Source of the DNA: Kocuria massiliensis
GTDB lineage: Bacteria; Actinomycetota; Actinomycetes; Actinomycetales; Micrococcaceae
Assembly (NCBI RefSeq): GCF_900169715.1
Contig: NZ_LT835159.1
Location: forward strand, 124,001-188,000
Direction of reading: 5' to 3'
Length of the DNA: 64,000 nt
A program made the translations under genes and the position numbers. The notes under the pieces are model-generated. The model saw nothing but the letters and a program-made list of their open reading frames with translations, made no database searches and was not told the origin of the DNA. Below, in pieces: positions 35,461 to 45,028 of this stretch. Numbering within the stretch: position 1 is the first letter of the stretch; each line of letters opens with the position of its first letter.

Positions 35461-35810
35461 GAAACTCACTCCTGATCGAGATTTAGGGGGTCCTGATCAC
35501 ACCCTAATCGCCATAAAGTCGTCATTGGTGCATCTCAGACTGAGCCAATTAACAAGCTTGGAAACGGTAATCCAACAAACTTCAGAATTTGCCACATGCT
35601 GTTCACACTGCGTTGTTAACATCCGGCGTGGGGCACTCAATACGCTTAGCCTGCGGGGCCAGCACCTTCACGACGCTGACCCCGCATCCCCCGATGTATC
35701 CGGCGTCCATTGCGGGACTTATGCAGTGATTTCCATGTTTGACATTGCGCCGATACCCGCGATGACTGCATGACCCGCAGCAAGTCAAGGATTGTGATCA
35801 GTTGACGCGC
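35461..35810. other. Intergenic, no gene recognised
   Basis: 350 bp upstream of the DUF262 gene, lower in GC than the rest. It probably includes that gene's promoter. The short open frames here have no ribosome sites or recognisable motifs. Confidence 0.5.
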
Positions 35811-36389
35811 TTAGGCGGCGGCGTCGTACTGGATCTCCACGGAAATGCCCTGGTCCGTGACGAACGGTTTGCCGACGTGGGCCGTGCGGGATGAGCCGAG
35901 GGGAGAATTCACGACCTCGCGCCCGGTCTGATCCCGAATGACGAGGTTTCCGCCAGCGGGGATCGTTTCCTGCGCCACGGAGTATTCCTTCTCTGCTCCA
36001 TTGAGGGTGCCCTTGTTGGTGTACGAACCGTCCGCGTTCGGGACCGGCTTGGGGGTGCCTTCGGGGTCAGGGAATCGGATGTATTGGGAGAAGTTCCCGT
36101 AGGAATTGTCCTTGACGTCGTTGATGATGAATTGCTCGTGGGTGGCCTGAGCGGAGGGCTTGACGTCGACGTACACGGTCGAGTTCATGTCCATGAGCTG
36201 GTAGAGGAGGTGGGGTTGACCGTGCACATCAAAATTCGTGGCCCGGTCGGCAGGGATCACCGACTCGATGGCCTGCCGCGCGGACTGCGCTCGCTTGTCG
36301 GACGCGTTGCGGTCCCAGACTGCGGTCACCACGGCGAGGGTAACTACGACGATCACGGTGGATAGGGCGGCCACAAGGAATTTACGCAT
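35811..36389 (-). CDS. Secreted or membrane-anchored protein, DUF2993/LmeA-like (tentative)
   Basis: 192 aa from the internal ATG 36389; the longer frame to 36443 adds residues before a clear hydrophobic signal or anchor (about 4-22). Then a region QSARQAIESVIPADRATNFDVHGQPHLLYQLMD recalls the DUF2993/LmeA pattern (lipid-binding envelope proteins), but the match is weak. The rest is predicted beta. Function open. Confidence 0.6.
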   Translation of the reverse strand: MRKFLVAALSTVIVVVTLAVVTAVWDRNASDKRAQSARQAIESVIPADRATNFDVHGQPHLLYQLMDMNSTVYVDVKPSAQATHEQFIINDVKDNSYGNFSQYIRFPDPEGTPKPVPNADGSYTNKGTLNGAEKEYSVAQETIPAGGNLVIRDQTGREVVNSPLGSSRTAHVGKPFVTDQGISVEIQYDAAA

Positions 36390-36689
36390 GAATGTTCTCC
36401 GGTTTTCAGTGGGTTGAGGAAATGTTGAAATACATCGTTTCAACTCTGAGGTTTCCGGTCAGTGGAGGGGCCTGTAGTTGTGGGTATAGCTGCCGATACT
36501 TCGTGGCGGTGGAGGGCCTTGGTACGGAAATGGCGAGGACGGATACCTCGTGGTGCCGAAGCGTGAACGGTTTGACCAAGGTGAAAACTGATGGGCGCAT
36601 CATTTTCGGCGGTAAGCATAGGTTGCCAATGAGGAGTAGCTTGTAGGGTGGTTCTTCGAATTTTCGTGTCCCCCAAAGGAGCAAGAAGC

Positions 36690-38138
36690 ATGAGTACTTC
36701 TCGCACGGAATCTGCCGCGAGCTCCAGTAGCCGCGTCAAGGTTCTGGCATTCTCGGGCGCCCTCGGTGGTTTCCTCTTCGGTTTCGACTCGTCCGTCGTC
36801 AACGGCGCGGTCGACTCGATTCAAAAAAGTTTCGGGCTCTCTTCGGCCATGACGGGCTTCGCGGTGGCATGCGCCCTGCTGGGTTGCGCCGCCGGCGCCT
36901 GGGTTGCCGGTCCGGTGTCGAACCGGTGGGGGCGCACCAAAGCGATGGTCTTGGGATCCGTATTCTTCCTGGTCAGCTCGCTGGGCGCTGGCCTCGCTTT
37001 CGGCGTGTGGGACCTCATCATCTGGCGCTTCATCGGTGGGTTAGGTATCGGCATCGCATCCGTGACCGCTCCCGCCTACATTGCGGAAATTTCCCCGAAG
37101 GACAGCCGCGGACGCTTGGGCTCCATGCAACAGCTGGCTATTACCATCGGTATTTTCGTGGCATTGCTATCCGATGCCGTCATCGCGAATAGCGCTGGCG
37201 GGGCCGGTTCTCAGCTGTGGTTCGGAGTCGAAGCGTGGCGGTGGATGTTCATCGTCGGGCTGATTCCCGCGCTGGTGTACGGCGTCGTCTCATGGGGACT
37301 TCCGGAGTCGCCGCGCTCGCTGGTCTTGCAAGACAAGAACGACGAGGCGAAGAAGGTTCTCGCGACGATCGTGCCGCCGGAGAAGGTGGAATCCGAGATG
37401 TCCGAGATCAAGCTCGCCATCGAGGAAGATCGCCGAGCAAACTCCGGATCTATTCGAGGCACCGCGCTCGGCCTGCGCCCGATCGTGTGGGTCGGAATCG
37501 TCATGGCCATCTTGCAGCAGTTCGTCGGCATTAACGTGATTTTTTACTATTCGACGACGCTGTGGAGTTCGGTAGGCTTCGACGAGTCGGACTCGTTCAT
37601 GATCTCGGTGATTACCTCGGTCATTAACGTTTTGGTGACCCTGATTGCCATTGGCCTGGTGGACAAGATCGGGCGCCGCCCGTTGCTATTGGGCGGATCG
37701 ATCGGCATGTTCGTTTCTCTGGCGATCATGGCCATTTCGTTCACGCAGGCCGTGACCGTTGACGGTAACCCGTCGCTCCCCGGGGCATGGGGGCCGCTCG
37801 CTCTGATCTTCGCAAACGTATTTGTGATTTCCTTTGGCGCCACGTGGGGTCCCTTGCTGTGGCTCATGCTCGGCGAGGTGTTCCCCAATACGATCCGCGC
37901 TAAGGCCATGGGCCTCTCGACCGCCGCGAACTGGCTGGCGAACTTCGCCGTGAGCATGCTCTTCCCGGTACTTGCGGGATTCTCCCTGGCCTTCTCTTAC
38001 GGCTTGTTCGCACTCTTCGCGCTGATCAGCCTGCCGTTCGCCTACTTCTTCATTCCCGAAACCAAGGGTGTGGCATTGGAGGAGACGGACAGCCTGACGG
38101 TTCCGCGCCGCCAGAAAGCGCGCATGCCGAAGCTGTAA
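36690..38138 (+). CDS. MFS sugar/proton symporter
   Basis: 482 aa, twelve hydrophobic segments. Sugar-porter signatures are present: GFLFGFDSSVVNGAV in helix 1, R-F-I-G-G-L-GIGIASVTAPAYIAEISP before helix 5, PESPRSL, QQFVGINVIFYYS in helix 7, and PETKG at the C-terminus. The closest family logic is glucose/inositol-type symporters. ATG 36690 follows AAAGGAGCAAGAAGC. It stands alone, so the sugar is not fixed by context. Confidence 0.9.
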   Translation: MSTSRTESAASSSSRVKVLAFSGALGGFLFGFDSSVVNGAVDSIQKSFGLSSAMTGFAVACALLGCAAGAWVAGPVSNRWGRTKAMVLGSVFFLVSSLGAGLAFGVWDLIIWRFIGGLGIGIASVTAPAYIAEISPKDSRGRLGSMQQLAITIGIFVALLSDAVIANSAGGAGSQLWFGVEAWRWMFIVGLIPALVYGVVSWGLPESPRSLVLQDKNDEAKKVLATIVPPEKVESEMSEIKLAIEEDRRANSGSIRGTALGLRPIVWVGIVMAILQQFVGINVIFYYSTTLWSSVGFDESDSFMISVITSVINVLVTLIAIGLVDKIGRRPLLLGGSIGMFVSLAIMAISFTQAVTVDGNPSLPGAWGPLALIFANVFVISFGATWGPLLWLMLGEVFPNTIRAKAMGLSTAANWLANFAVSMLFPVLAGFSLAFSYGLFALFALISLPFAYFFIPETKGVALEETDSLTVPRRQKARMPKL

Positions 38139-38151
38139 CAGCCCTGGACTG

Positions 38152-38193
38152 CACCACTCGGCAGTCGGATTCGTACCGGCTACCGAGTGGTGT
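38152..38193. terminator. Terminator after the sugar transporter
   Basis: Inverted repeat with arms 38152-38168 and 38177-38192 (CACCACTCGG / CCGAGTGGTG core extended with G-U pairs), 8-nt loop, lying between convergent genes. Confidence 0.65.
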
Positions 38194-38198
38194 GGCGT

Positions 38199-38519
38199 TT
38201 AAAGGCTCATGACGTAGGCCAAGGGGACGGCGACGATGAGCACCGTCGTGGCAATCCACGCGAGGATTTTGCCGGGCCCGATGGCGCGGGGGCCGTCGTC
38301 GATCTCGGCGTCGCGCAGTTCCGGGGGAATACCGTCGGGGTAGATCTCCTCACGAGGGTGATAGCCCTCGATGGCGAAGTCCTCGTCATCCGACGGCGGC
38401 TCCTCCACGGGGAATTGTGCGGCGGGAAGGGCTTGGTTGAAGAGTTCGCGAGCCTCGATGTCGGAGAGGTCGTGCTCGGACGGGTGGTGTTCGCCGGGCT
38501 GGTGCGGGATTGGGGCCAC
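38199..38519 (-). CDS. Small acidic tail-anchored membrane protein, unknown
   Basis: 106 aa. An acidic, proline-rich N-terminal part (about 80 residues) is followed by one hydrophobic helix near the C-terminus (GKILAWIATTVLIVAVPLAYVMSL). The start has TCCAGGAGGATTCC. No family recognised; it is a tail-anchored cytoplasmic-facing protein in topology. Confidence 0.6.
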   Translation of the reverse strand: MAPIPHQPGEHHPSEHDLSDIEARELFNQALPAAQFPVEEPPSDDEDFAIEGYHPREEIYPDGIPPELRDAEIDDGPRAIGPGKILAWIATTVLIVAVPLAYVMSL

Positions 38520-38661
38520 GGAATCCTCCTGGATGGGTTGTCACCAGGGTATCGAGTTCTTATCCAGCGGGAAATGACGCCGAGGAACGAGGGTGGCGTG
38601 CCATAATCGCGTTGTCCGTCGTCAATGACGAATTACGCACCACTACCGGAAGCCTCGTTCT

Positions 38662-39312
38662 ATGCATTTCTCATCCTTTGGTATTGGTGTCGCGATAACG
38701 GTGCTGACGGTCGTTGTCGCGGGACTTTCCCTGCGGAACACCATGCGTAAGAACCGGGCGGGTGGAGATGGCGGCCCGACGGTTGCTGGGACGCCGGTCA
38801 AGCGACAGCGAACGACGGCCCTCGTTCTTTTGGCTGGATGGGCCTGGCTTGGCTTTGGCGTCTACATCGTGGTCACCAGCCTTCTTGGGCCCGGGGGCGG
38901 AGCGGCCATCATACTGGGCCTGCCGGTGCTCGCAGCCGGTGCCTTCTTCATGATCTGGTTCAGGAATGTCTATAAGGAATTTAACGCTCACGAAATGCGG
39001 TGGCACGGAATCACCGGAGGTGAGCACCGCATGCTGTACCGGGAGATCGAGCATTTTCGGTGTGAAACGTCGGAATCGAATCGACATGTGTCTATTTATC
39101 TTGCGGGCATCAACGGTCAAGAGGTGAAGGTCTATTTGTCGATTTACGATGCCTCGACCCTGTTGCGTCAGCTTCAGTACAGGTTGGACCACGGCAAATG
39201 GGCCGACCGTCCCTTGGGTCCGGGTGATGCTGGACCGGAAGACTTCCTGTCCCGGTTGGTGACGCTCAAGCCCACTGACCTGTCGGATCCGCGGGTTCGG
39301 GACGATGCGTAG
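38662..39312 (+). CDS. Membrane protein with C-terminal PH-like domain, paralogue 1
   Basis: 216 aa. One N-terminal helix (6-24), then a helical pair (about 52-98), then a soluble C-terminal part that follows the bacterial PH-like pattern (WFRNVYKEFNAHEMRWHG ... YREIEHFRC ... LLRQLQYRLDHGKW). The next gene is a clear paralogue with the same layout. Function unknown; PH-like membrane proteins often bind lipids or partner proteins. Confidence 0.65.
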   Translation: MHFSSFGIGVAITVLTVVVAGLSLRNTMRKNRAGGDGGPTVAGTPVKRQRTTALVLLAGWAWLGFGVYIVVTSLLGPGGGAAIILGLPVLAAGAFFMIWFRNVYKEFNAHEMRWHGITGGEHRMLYREIEHFRCETSESNRHVSIYLAGINGQEVKVYLSIYDASTLLRQLQYRLDHGKWADRPLGPGDAGPEDFLSRLVTLKPTDLSDPRVRDDA

Positions 39313-39506
39313 GGGCAATCGGCCTACCTACGGGACGTGTCTTGAGCTGAGAGGGCCGCATTCGCTGACCGCCACTCCTTCGCGCTCCGAGGCAATGAAT
39401 TTCCTTCCGAGGCACGGCCTCGAAATAATGGAGTTTCCGCCCGTCAGCTCGGGGTTTTGGAATATACTCGCGTCGTCAACCACCTCGCGCGAACCCCGGA
39501 GCCACT

Positions 39507-40265
39507 ATGCCAATGCACACCATAATTTCCGTCGGTGTAGCGATGATCGTGATGGTTGTCGTCACCTCCATCGCTTCGTGGTTCGGTCAACGCAAGAATA
39601 AGCAGGCCGATCGGTCAATCGCCCCGCAACCTTACGGTTTCAGCGCCGGAAATAGCGGTCCCCAGGCTTATCCTGGGTCGCCCGAATACGTGGCGGCCGG
39701 ACGGGCTCACGACAATCAGCCTATTCCGGTGAAGAGGCAGCGAATGCTGCGGATTATTCCGATCGTCGGTTGGGTTTTTGCGGTCGTGGGCGGCATTTCG
39801 GTCCTCTTTGGCCTCTTGGGTTTGTTGATGTCAGAGCCGCCCCTCCTGGGGATGGGAATCTTCGGCATCATCTGCCTGCTCTTCGGAATCATGTTCATTG
39901 CGTGGTACCGGAATTTCTACATGGAATTCGACGACATGGAGGTTCGCTGGCGCAGTGTCTGGGGCCAAGAACGTCGCATGGCGTATCACGAGATCGATGT
40001 GTTCAAATTGGGACAGTCGGGAAATGGCATCACCCTGACTGCTAAGAGCGTTCGGGGCGACAAACTGTCGATGAGCGCCACCATTTACGATTTCACGCGC
40101 CTGATGCGTCAGGTGAAATACCGTCTCGATTACGGGAACTGGGCCATGCGTCCGCTCCTCGAAGACGAGGTCGGCCCGGAGAATTTCGTGGAACAATTCA
40201 ACGGGGTGTCGGTCTCCGGGTTGGCACGCCCCGCCGAGGGCAATCAGGTGCAGGCCAATGACTGA
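39507..40265 (+). CDS. Membrane protein with C-terminal PH-like domain, paralogue 2
   Basis: 252 aa, same architecture as the preceding gene. An N-terminal helix is followed by a longer hydrophilic linker, two helices (about 85-135), and a PH-like domain. Shared stretches include the KRQR before helix 2, AWYRNFYMEFDDMEVRW, YHEIDVFK and LMRQVKYRLDYGNWAMRPL. A 194-bp gap separates the two paralogues. It overlaps the following gene by 8 bp, so those two are co-translated. Confidence 0.65.
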   Translation: MPMHTIISVGVAMIVMVVVTSIASWFGQRKNKQADRSIAPQPYGFSAGNSGPQAYPGSPEYVAAGRAHDNQPIPVKRQRMLRIIPIVGWVFAVVGGISVLFGLLGLLMSEPPLLGMGIFGIICLLFGIMFIAWYRNFYMEFDDMEVRWRSVWGQERRMAYHEIDVFKLGQSGNGITLTAKSVRGDKLSMSATIYDFTRLMRQVKYRLDYGNWAMRPLLEDEVGPENFVEQFNGVSVSGLARPAEGNQVQAND

Positions 40266-40902
40266 TCAACCTAAACCGATCCAGAAGCCCTCCGTGGAGG
40301 GAGCGCCTCACAGGTCCAGCGCCGAGGAGAAGTTCTTCAACGATGTGGATTCAGACAACATCGTTTCCATGTTTTTCATGGCATTGAACGCCAAACCCCT
40401 TGAAGAAGCTCAGAAGTGGTCCCACGACATCAGTGTTGAGGACGCCGCCCGACTCGAGCGAGGCGAAAGCATGGAACGCCTCCCGGTCGTTCCTCAGCCG
40501 CAGGTGCCGACGATGAATCGGAGCTGGTCGTGGTTGGTCTGGGGAATTCTGGCATGGCTGATTCCCTCGTTGGTCATCTGTGTGCCATTGGCACTGTTCG
40601 CTGGGGCCTCGTGGATTGTGATCGCGCTGATCGTCGTGGGTTTCTTAGTGCTGGGGACGGCCGTCGCCGTCCTCCTCAAGGCGAGGATCATGTTCCGAAA
40701 TGGCCAGGCCACCATGAATTACATGGCTGAGGCGGGCCGTCACGAATTCGGGTCCTCTCGAGAAGCCGCACGGGTTGCCATCCTCGACGGAGAGGATCCG
40801 AAGGAATATCTCGAAACTATCCGAGAAATTCTGGAAGATTCGTCCGAAGACAACCCCTCCGAGACCGAAAGTGACCCCGGGCAGGATCTTCGGAGCCGCT
40901 GA
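40258..40902 (+). CDS. Two-helix membrane protein of unknown function
   Basis: 214 aa. A hydrophilic N-terminal part with FFNDVDSDNIVSMFFMALNAKPLEEAQ is followed by two hydrophobic helices (about 88-140), and an acidic C-terminal tail. The start overlaps the PH-like gene (ATGACTGA), suggesting translational coupling and a joint function. No family recognised. Confidence 0.6.
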   Translation: MTDQPKPIQKPSVEGAPHRSSAEEKFFNDVDSDNIVSMFFMALNAKPLEEAQKWSHDISVEDAARLERGESMERLPVVPQPQVPTMNRSWSWLVWGILAWLIPSLVICVPLALFAGASWIVIALIVVGFLVLGTAVAVLLKARIMFRNGQATMNYMAEAGRHEFGSSREAARVAILDGEDPKEYLETIREILEDSSEDNPSETESDPGQDLRSR

Positions 40903-40948
40903 TCGATCCAGCAATGCCTGTCCATATCCGGTGAGTGCACCGGTCGGT

Positions 40949-41031
40949 TCAGGTGGTGGAGGCCGCTCGTTCGTGGGTGTCTACTTGCCCGAATTCGCCT
41001 TCCAGACGGCCCCGCGAACCCGGTTGAATCA
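40949..41031 (-). pseudogene. hutC: Severed 3' end of hutC
   Basis: Reading left from the insertion (41023 to the TGA at 40951-40949) gives 24 codons, PGSRGRLEGEFGQVDTHERAASTT. The PGSR.RLEG.F pattern is the conserved C-terminus of HutC-type GntR regulators. It continues in frame from the LARLIQ at the other side of the IS element if the element and one 8-bp target copy are removed. Confidence 0.88.
41024..41031. repeat. ISL3 target-site duplication, left copy
   Basis: TTGAATCA here is repeated at 42467-42474 on the other side of the element. An 8-bp duplication is standard for ISL3. Confidence 0.95.
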
Positions 41032-42466
41032 GGCTCTTCACAATTCGGGGTGTAGGTGTGGTCTGAATCCGCCGGCTTCGAGGAGTGCGCGGGCGATGTA
41101 GTTGGTGAGGTTGCGGAAGCCGAGGGCCAGGCCACGCAGGTGCTCGAGGCGACCGTTCACGGCTTCGGTAGGTCCGTTGCTCGTGCGCGGCCGGTCGAAG
41201 TAGGCCAGGACGTCGCAGGCGCGTCTGGTCAGGGTGCGGCCGAGCTTGCGCAGTTCTACCAACGCCTCAGGCACACTGTCGGCGAGGGCGTCGATCACGG
41301 AGCTCATCTCGACGCGGCCGGCTGCCCGGTCGGGGTGACGGTAGGCGGAGATCATGCGCTGGTAGATCCCCCAGGTGCACTCGACTTGCACGTGCCGGTC
41401 CCCAGCGAAGAGCTTGTCAAGGCGCTCGTGCTGGCGGTCGGTGAGCAGGTCAGCCCCGGTGTGCAGGGTCCGCCGCGCGGTGTAGAGCGGGTCGCCCTTG
41501 CGTCCGCGGTGTCCGTGCAGTTCCTGCTGGACTCGGCGGCGGCACTCATCGAGAGCGTCCCCGGCCAACCGGATGACGTGGAAGGGATCCATAACCGTGA
41601 CGGCGTCCGGCAGCTCCTCGGTGGTGGCGGTCTTGAAGCCCGCGAACCCATCCATGGCCACGACCTCGATCCCATCGCGCCAAGCCTGGTCCCGCTCGGC
41701 CAGCCAGTCCTTGAACGCCTTCTTCGACCGACCTTCGACCACGTCCAGCAGGCGTGAGGGCCCGGTGCCGTCCCGGACCGGGGTGAGGTCGATGATCACG
41801 GTGACGTACTTGTCACCGCGCCGGGTGTGCCGCCACACGTGCTCATCGACCCCGACGACCTTGACACCGTCCAGGCGGGTCGGGTCCTCGATGAGCAGAC
41901 GCCGGCCCTCAGCCAGGACCGCGTCGTTGGCGGTGTTCCACGCCACGCCCAGTCCTTCGGCAACTCGGGCCATCGACAGGTGGCCGACGACGATCCCGAC
42001 CAGACCCCACCGCAGGCCGGCGCGGGAGATCTTGGCCCGCGGCGGCGCCGCAGCGGTGGTGTCCTGACGCCACACGTGCGAGCACTCCTTGCAGCGGTAG
42101 CGGCGCACGGTGAGCACCAGCGTGGTAGGGCGCCACCCGAACGGCTCGTGCGCCAACTCCCTGCTCACCGTGTCACGGGGCACGCCCTGGCAGCCGCACC
42201 GCCTGCACCAGTCGTCCGGCTCCACGACCCGGCACGCCAGCACGGACCGGTCAGGCTCGAGCAGCTGGCCGGTGACCTCCAGACCGAGGCCGTCGAGGCG
42301 GGTGAAGGTAGTCAGGTCAGGGCGCGTGAAGGTAGCGTCAGGCACGTCGAGGTCTTCCGGACGGGTTGTGTGAGAACTCCCATCATCGGAAGACCTCGAC
42401 CCTCACCCCGACACCGACGCGCCGCCCCAGGTCGCACCACAGCTACACCCTCATCTGTGAAGAGCC
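41032..42466 (-). mobile_element. ISL3-family insertion sequence
   Basis: 1435 bp, bounded by imperfect 30-bp inverted repeats. The left end is 41032-41061 and the right end is 42437-42466; both begin GGCTCTTCACA (outside to inside) and share GGTGTAG and TGTGG further in. A perfect 8-bp duplication TTGAATCA flanks it. It carries one full-length transposase gene, so it looks recent and possibly active. It interrupts hutC near its 3' end. Confidence 0.96.
41038..42345 (-). CDS. ISL3-family transposase
   Basis: 435 aa. An N-terminal zinc-finger-like region (CRRCGC ... CKEC, residues 47-87) is followed by helix-turn-helix motifs and the DDE catalytic core: VVGVDEHVWRHTRRGDKYVTVI, VVAMDGFAGF, and the terminal TEAVNGRLEHLRGLALGFRN with the Glu. 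The length is normal for ISL3, there are no frameshifts, and the stop lies within the left inverted repeat. The start is GTG 42345. Confidence 0.95.
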   Translation of the reverse strand: MPDATFTRPDLTTFTRLDGLGLEVTGQLLEPDRSVLACRVVEPDDWCRRCGCQGVPRDTVSRELAHEPFGWRPTTLVLTVRRYRCKECSHVWRQDTTAAAPPRAKISRAGLRWGLVGIVVGHLSMARVAEGLGVAWNTANDAVLAEGRRLLIEDPTRLDGVKVVGVDEHVWRHTRRGDKYVTVIIDLTPVRDGTGPSRLLDVVEGRSKKAFKDWLAERDQAWRDGIEVVAMDGFAGFKTATTEELPDAVTVMDPFHVIRLAGDALDECRRRVQQELHGHRGRKGDPLYTARRTLHTGADLLTDRQHERLDKLFAGDRHVQVECTWGIYQRMISAYRHPDRAAGRVEMSSVIDALADSVPEALVELRKLGRTLTRRACDVLAYFDRPRTSNGPTEAVNGRLEHLRGLALGFRNLTNYIARALLEAGGFRPHLHPEL

Positions 42467-43171
42467 TTGAATCAGGCGGGCGAGACTGACCAAACCGTCT
42501 CGTGACCAGGTGCGACGTCGCACCATGAGGCACGGCTCCGCGACGTCGATGCCGAGAAGCTCGCATTCGGCCTCGTTGCCGAGCACCGCCTCGACCTCGT
42601 GGCGGCCGCGAGTCAGCGGCGCGACTTGGGTTAGATAGTCATTGGGCGTGGTTACGGTGAAGTCTTGGCTGAGATAGTCGGGGGCGGCGTCGGGCGCCAC
42701 GTAGCGGTCCTCGAGCTGAAGCGGAACTCCGTTGTCGTAGTGGACGACCAGCGAGTGGTAAACCGTCCCGGAGAGGCCGTCAGCTTCGAGCCATTCGGCG
42801 TCGTCCTCCACAACCTCGGCGCGCTGGAACAGAACTTCGGTGCGGTGTGCGTGGCCGCGTTCGTGGATTTCGTCGGCGATATTGCGGATTTCCACGAGTG
42901 AGGTCGGTGTCTTGGCGTCGGCGATGAATGTGCCGACGCCGCGAACCCGTTTGAGCATCCCCAGGGAGCTGAGTTCCCGGTAGGCGCGGTTGATGGTCAT
43001 GCGGGAGAGCCCGAGCGCATCGACGAGCTCATTTTCGGAAGGGACGGGCTCGCCCGGTGAGCACGTGCCATCGTGGATGCCCTCCTGCAGGACCCGCATG
43101 ATTCGGCGGTATGCGGGGTCGCTGTGGGTGGCCACATTTTGGTAGGCGTGCGTGAACGCTTCGATATCCAC
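42443..43171 (-). pseudogene. hutC: GntR/HutC-family regulator of hut genes, truncated by ISL3
   Basis: A GntR winged-helix domain (about 1-75: PSENELVDALGLSRMTINRAYRELSSLG) is followed by a UTRA ligand domain. The start is GTG 43171 with GAAAGGGG. The genuine frame runs to LARLIQ at the insertion point (42467), then reads seven IS-derived residues and stops at 42443. The native protein would be 259 aa; this version lacks the last 24 residues, including the conserved PGSR..LEG.F strand of UTRA. It is divergent from hutUIGH. HutC normally represses hut genes until urocanate binds, so loss could leave the operon constitutive or urocanate-blind; which of these cannot be read from sequence. Confidence 0.93.
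42467..42474. repeat. ISL3 target-site duplication, right copy
   Basis: TTGAATCA, identical to 41024-41031. Confidence 0.95.
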
Positions 43172-43198
43172 AGGGCCCCTTTCGCTCTTGACAACTGG

Positions 43199-43210
43199 TT
43201 GTATATACAG
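43199..43210. promoter_or_regulatory. Candidate HutC operator
   Basis: TTGTATATACAG contains the perfect palindrome TGTATATACA (43200-43209), the kind of TGTATA-type site bound by HutC/GntR proteins. It lies 28 bp upstream of hutC and 136 bp upstream of hutU, in the divergent promoter region, next to a TTGACA-like -35 box at 43189-43194. Confidence 0.6.
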
Positions 43211-43345
43211 GACTATACGACAAAGGTCATTTTGTGATTCACACTGCATTTGTGTGGTCGTGGGTCACTCCACGAGTCTACGAATCCCACGGGGTCGAGC
43301 GAAGAGGCTTGGCTCTTGTGTCACCACATCTAGGAGAGTTGCCCG

Positions 43346-45028
43346 ATGTACGACGTTTCATCCCCCAACCATCAGCCCCGTCCTGTTTCGGCCCCGCGTG
43401 GCCCCGAGCTCACCACCCTCGGGTGGCAGCAAGAGGGAGCCTTGCGCATGCTCATGAACAACCTTGACCCAGAGGTAGCCGAGCACCCCGACTCCCTCGT
43501 GGTCTACGGCGGAACCGGCCGCGCTGCCCGTAGCTGGGAAGCCTACGACGCCATCGTGCGTACTCTGAAGACGCTCAAGTCGGACGAGACCATGTTGGTT
43601 CAGTCGGGTAAGCCCGTGGGCGTTTTCCGCACCAATGAATGGGCGCCGCGCGTCTTGATCGCCAACTCCAACCTCGTGGGCGACTGGGCGAATTGGGAGG
43701 ACTTCCGCAAGCTCGAGGCTGAGGGCCTGATGATGTATGGCCAGATGACGGCCGGTTCCTGGATTTACATTGGCACGCAGGGCATTCTGCAGGGAACCTT
43801 TGAAACATTCGGCGCCGTCGCCAGCAAGCGCTTCGGCGGAACCCTCGCCGGAACCATCACTCTGACGGCAGGTCTCGGCGGCATGGGTGGTGCTCAGCCG
43901 CTTGCCGTCACCATGAACGAGGGTGTGGCCATCTGCGTCGATTGCGATGAGTCTCGCATCGACCGCCGCATCAAGCACCGTTACCTCGATGTCAAGGCCA
44001 ACAACCTTGATCATGCCCTGGAACTCGCGTTGGAGGCCCGCGACGCTAAGAAGCCGCTCTCCATCGGTCTCGAGGGCAACGCCGCCATCATCTTCCCCGA
44101 GCTCCTCAAGCGTGAGGCACCTATCGACATCGTCACCGACCAAACCTCGGCGCACGACCCCCTCGCGTATCTGCCCATCGAAATCCCCTTCGCCGAGATG
44201 ACTCAGGAAGCTGAGCGCGATCCTCAGCTGTTCACCAAGAAGTCCCGCGAGTCCATGGCCGCGCAGGTCCAGGCCATGGTGGAATTCCAGGACCGTGGGG
44301 CCGAGGTCTTCGACTACGGCAACTCGATCCGCGATGAGGCGCGTCAAGCCGGTTACGAGCGCGCATTCGAATTCCCGGGCTTCGTCCCGGCATATATTCG
44401 CCCGTTGTTCGAGGAAGGCCTGGGGCCGTTCCGTTGGGCGGCTCTGTCGGGGGACCCCAAGGACATCGAGGCCACCGACCGAGCACTCCTGGAGCTCTTC
44501 CCGGAGAACGAGCACCTGCGCCGGTGGATCACTATGGCCGAAGAAAAGGTCGCCTATGAGGGCCTGCCGGCACGTATCTGCTGGCTGGGGTACGGCGAAC
44601 GTCACCGTGCCGGTCTGAAGTTCAACGAGATGGTGGCCAACGGTGAGCTTTCGGCGCCGATCGCCATCGGTCGTGACCACCTCGACTCCGGGTCCGTGGC
44701 CTCGCCGTACCGAGAGACCGAATCCATGAAGGACGGTTCGGACGCCATCGCCGACTGGCCACTCTTGAATGCCCTGGTCAACACGTCATCGGGGGCTTCC
44801 TGGGTGTCGATTCACCACGGTGGCGGTGTCGGAATGGGCCGTTCGATCCACGCCGGGCAGGTTTGTATTGCCGACGGCACGGATCTCGCCGCGCAGAAGC
44901 TCGAGCGCGTGCTGACCAACGACCCCGGCATGGGCGTGATTCGCCACGTCGACGCCGGTTATGAACACGCTTCGGACGTCGCCAAGGAACGCGGCGTGCG
45001 CATCCCCATGGCTGAAGGAGACGCATGA
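43346..45028 (+). CDS. hutU: Urocanate hydratase
   Basis: 560 aa, typical length. It converts urocanate to imidazolonepropionate using tightly bound NAD+. Diagnostic stretches include [47 protein letters not shown], the [12 protein letters not shown] nucleotide loop and, near the C-terminus, [19 protein letters not shown]. First gene of the hut operon; ATG 43346 follows CTAGGAGAGTTGCCCG. Its stop overlaps hutI by 4 bp (ATGA). Confidence 0.97.
   Translation: MYDVSSPNHQPRPVSAPRGPELTTLGWQQEGALRMLMNNLDPEVAEHPDSLVVYGGTGRAARSWEAYDAIVRTLKTLKSDETMLVQSGKPVGVFRTNEWAPRVLIANSNLVGDWANWEDFRKLEAEGLMMYGQMTAGSWIYIGTQGILQGTFETFGAVASKRFGGTLAGTITLTAGLGGMGGAQPLAVTMNEGVAICVDCDESRIDRRIKHRYLDVKANNLDHALELALEARDAKKPLSIGLEGNAAIIFPELLKREAPIDIVTDQTSAHDPLAYLPIEIPFAEMTQEAERDPQLFTKKSRESMAAQVQAMVEFQDRGAEVFDYGNSIRDEARQAGYERAFEFPGFVPAYIRPLFEEGLGPFRWAALSGDPKDIEATDRALLELFPENEHLRRWITMAEEKVAYEGLPARICWLGYGERHRAGLKFNEMVANGELSAPIAIGRDHLDSGSVASPYRETESMKDGSDAIADWPLLNALVNTSSGASWVSIHHGGGVGMGRSIHAGQVCIADGTDLAAQKLERVLTNDPGMGVIRHVDAGYEHASDVAKERGVRIPMAEGDA

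Noticed and set aside
43358-44680. A 440-codon minus-strand frame opposite hutU
   Set aside because: HutU is certain; this is an antisense shadow.
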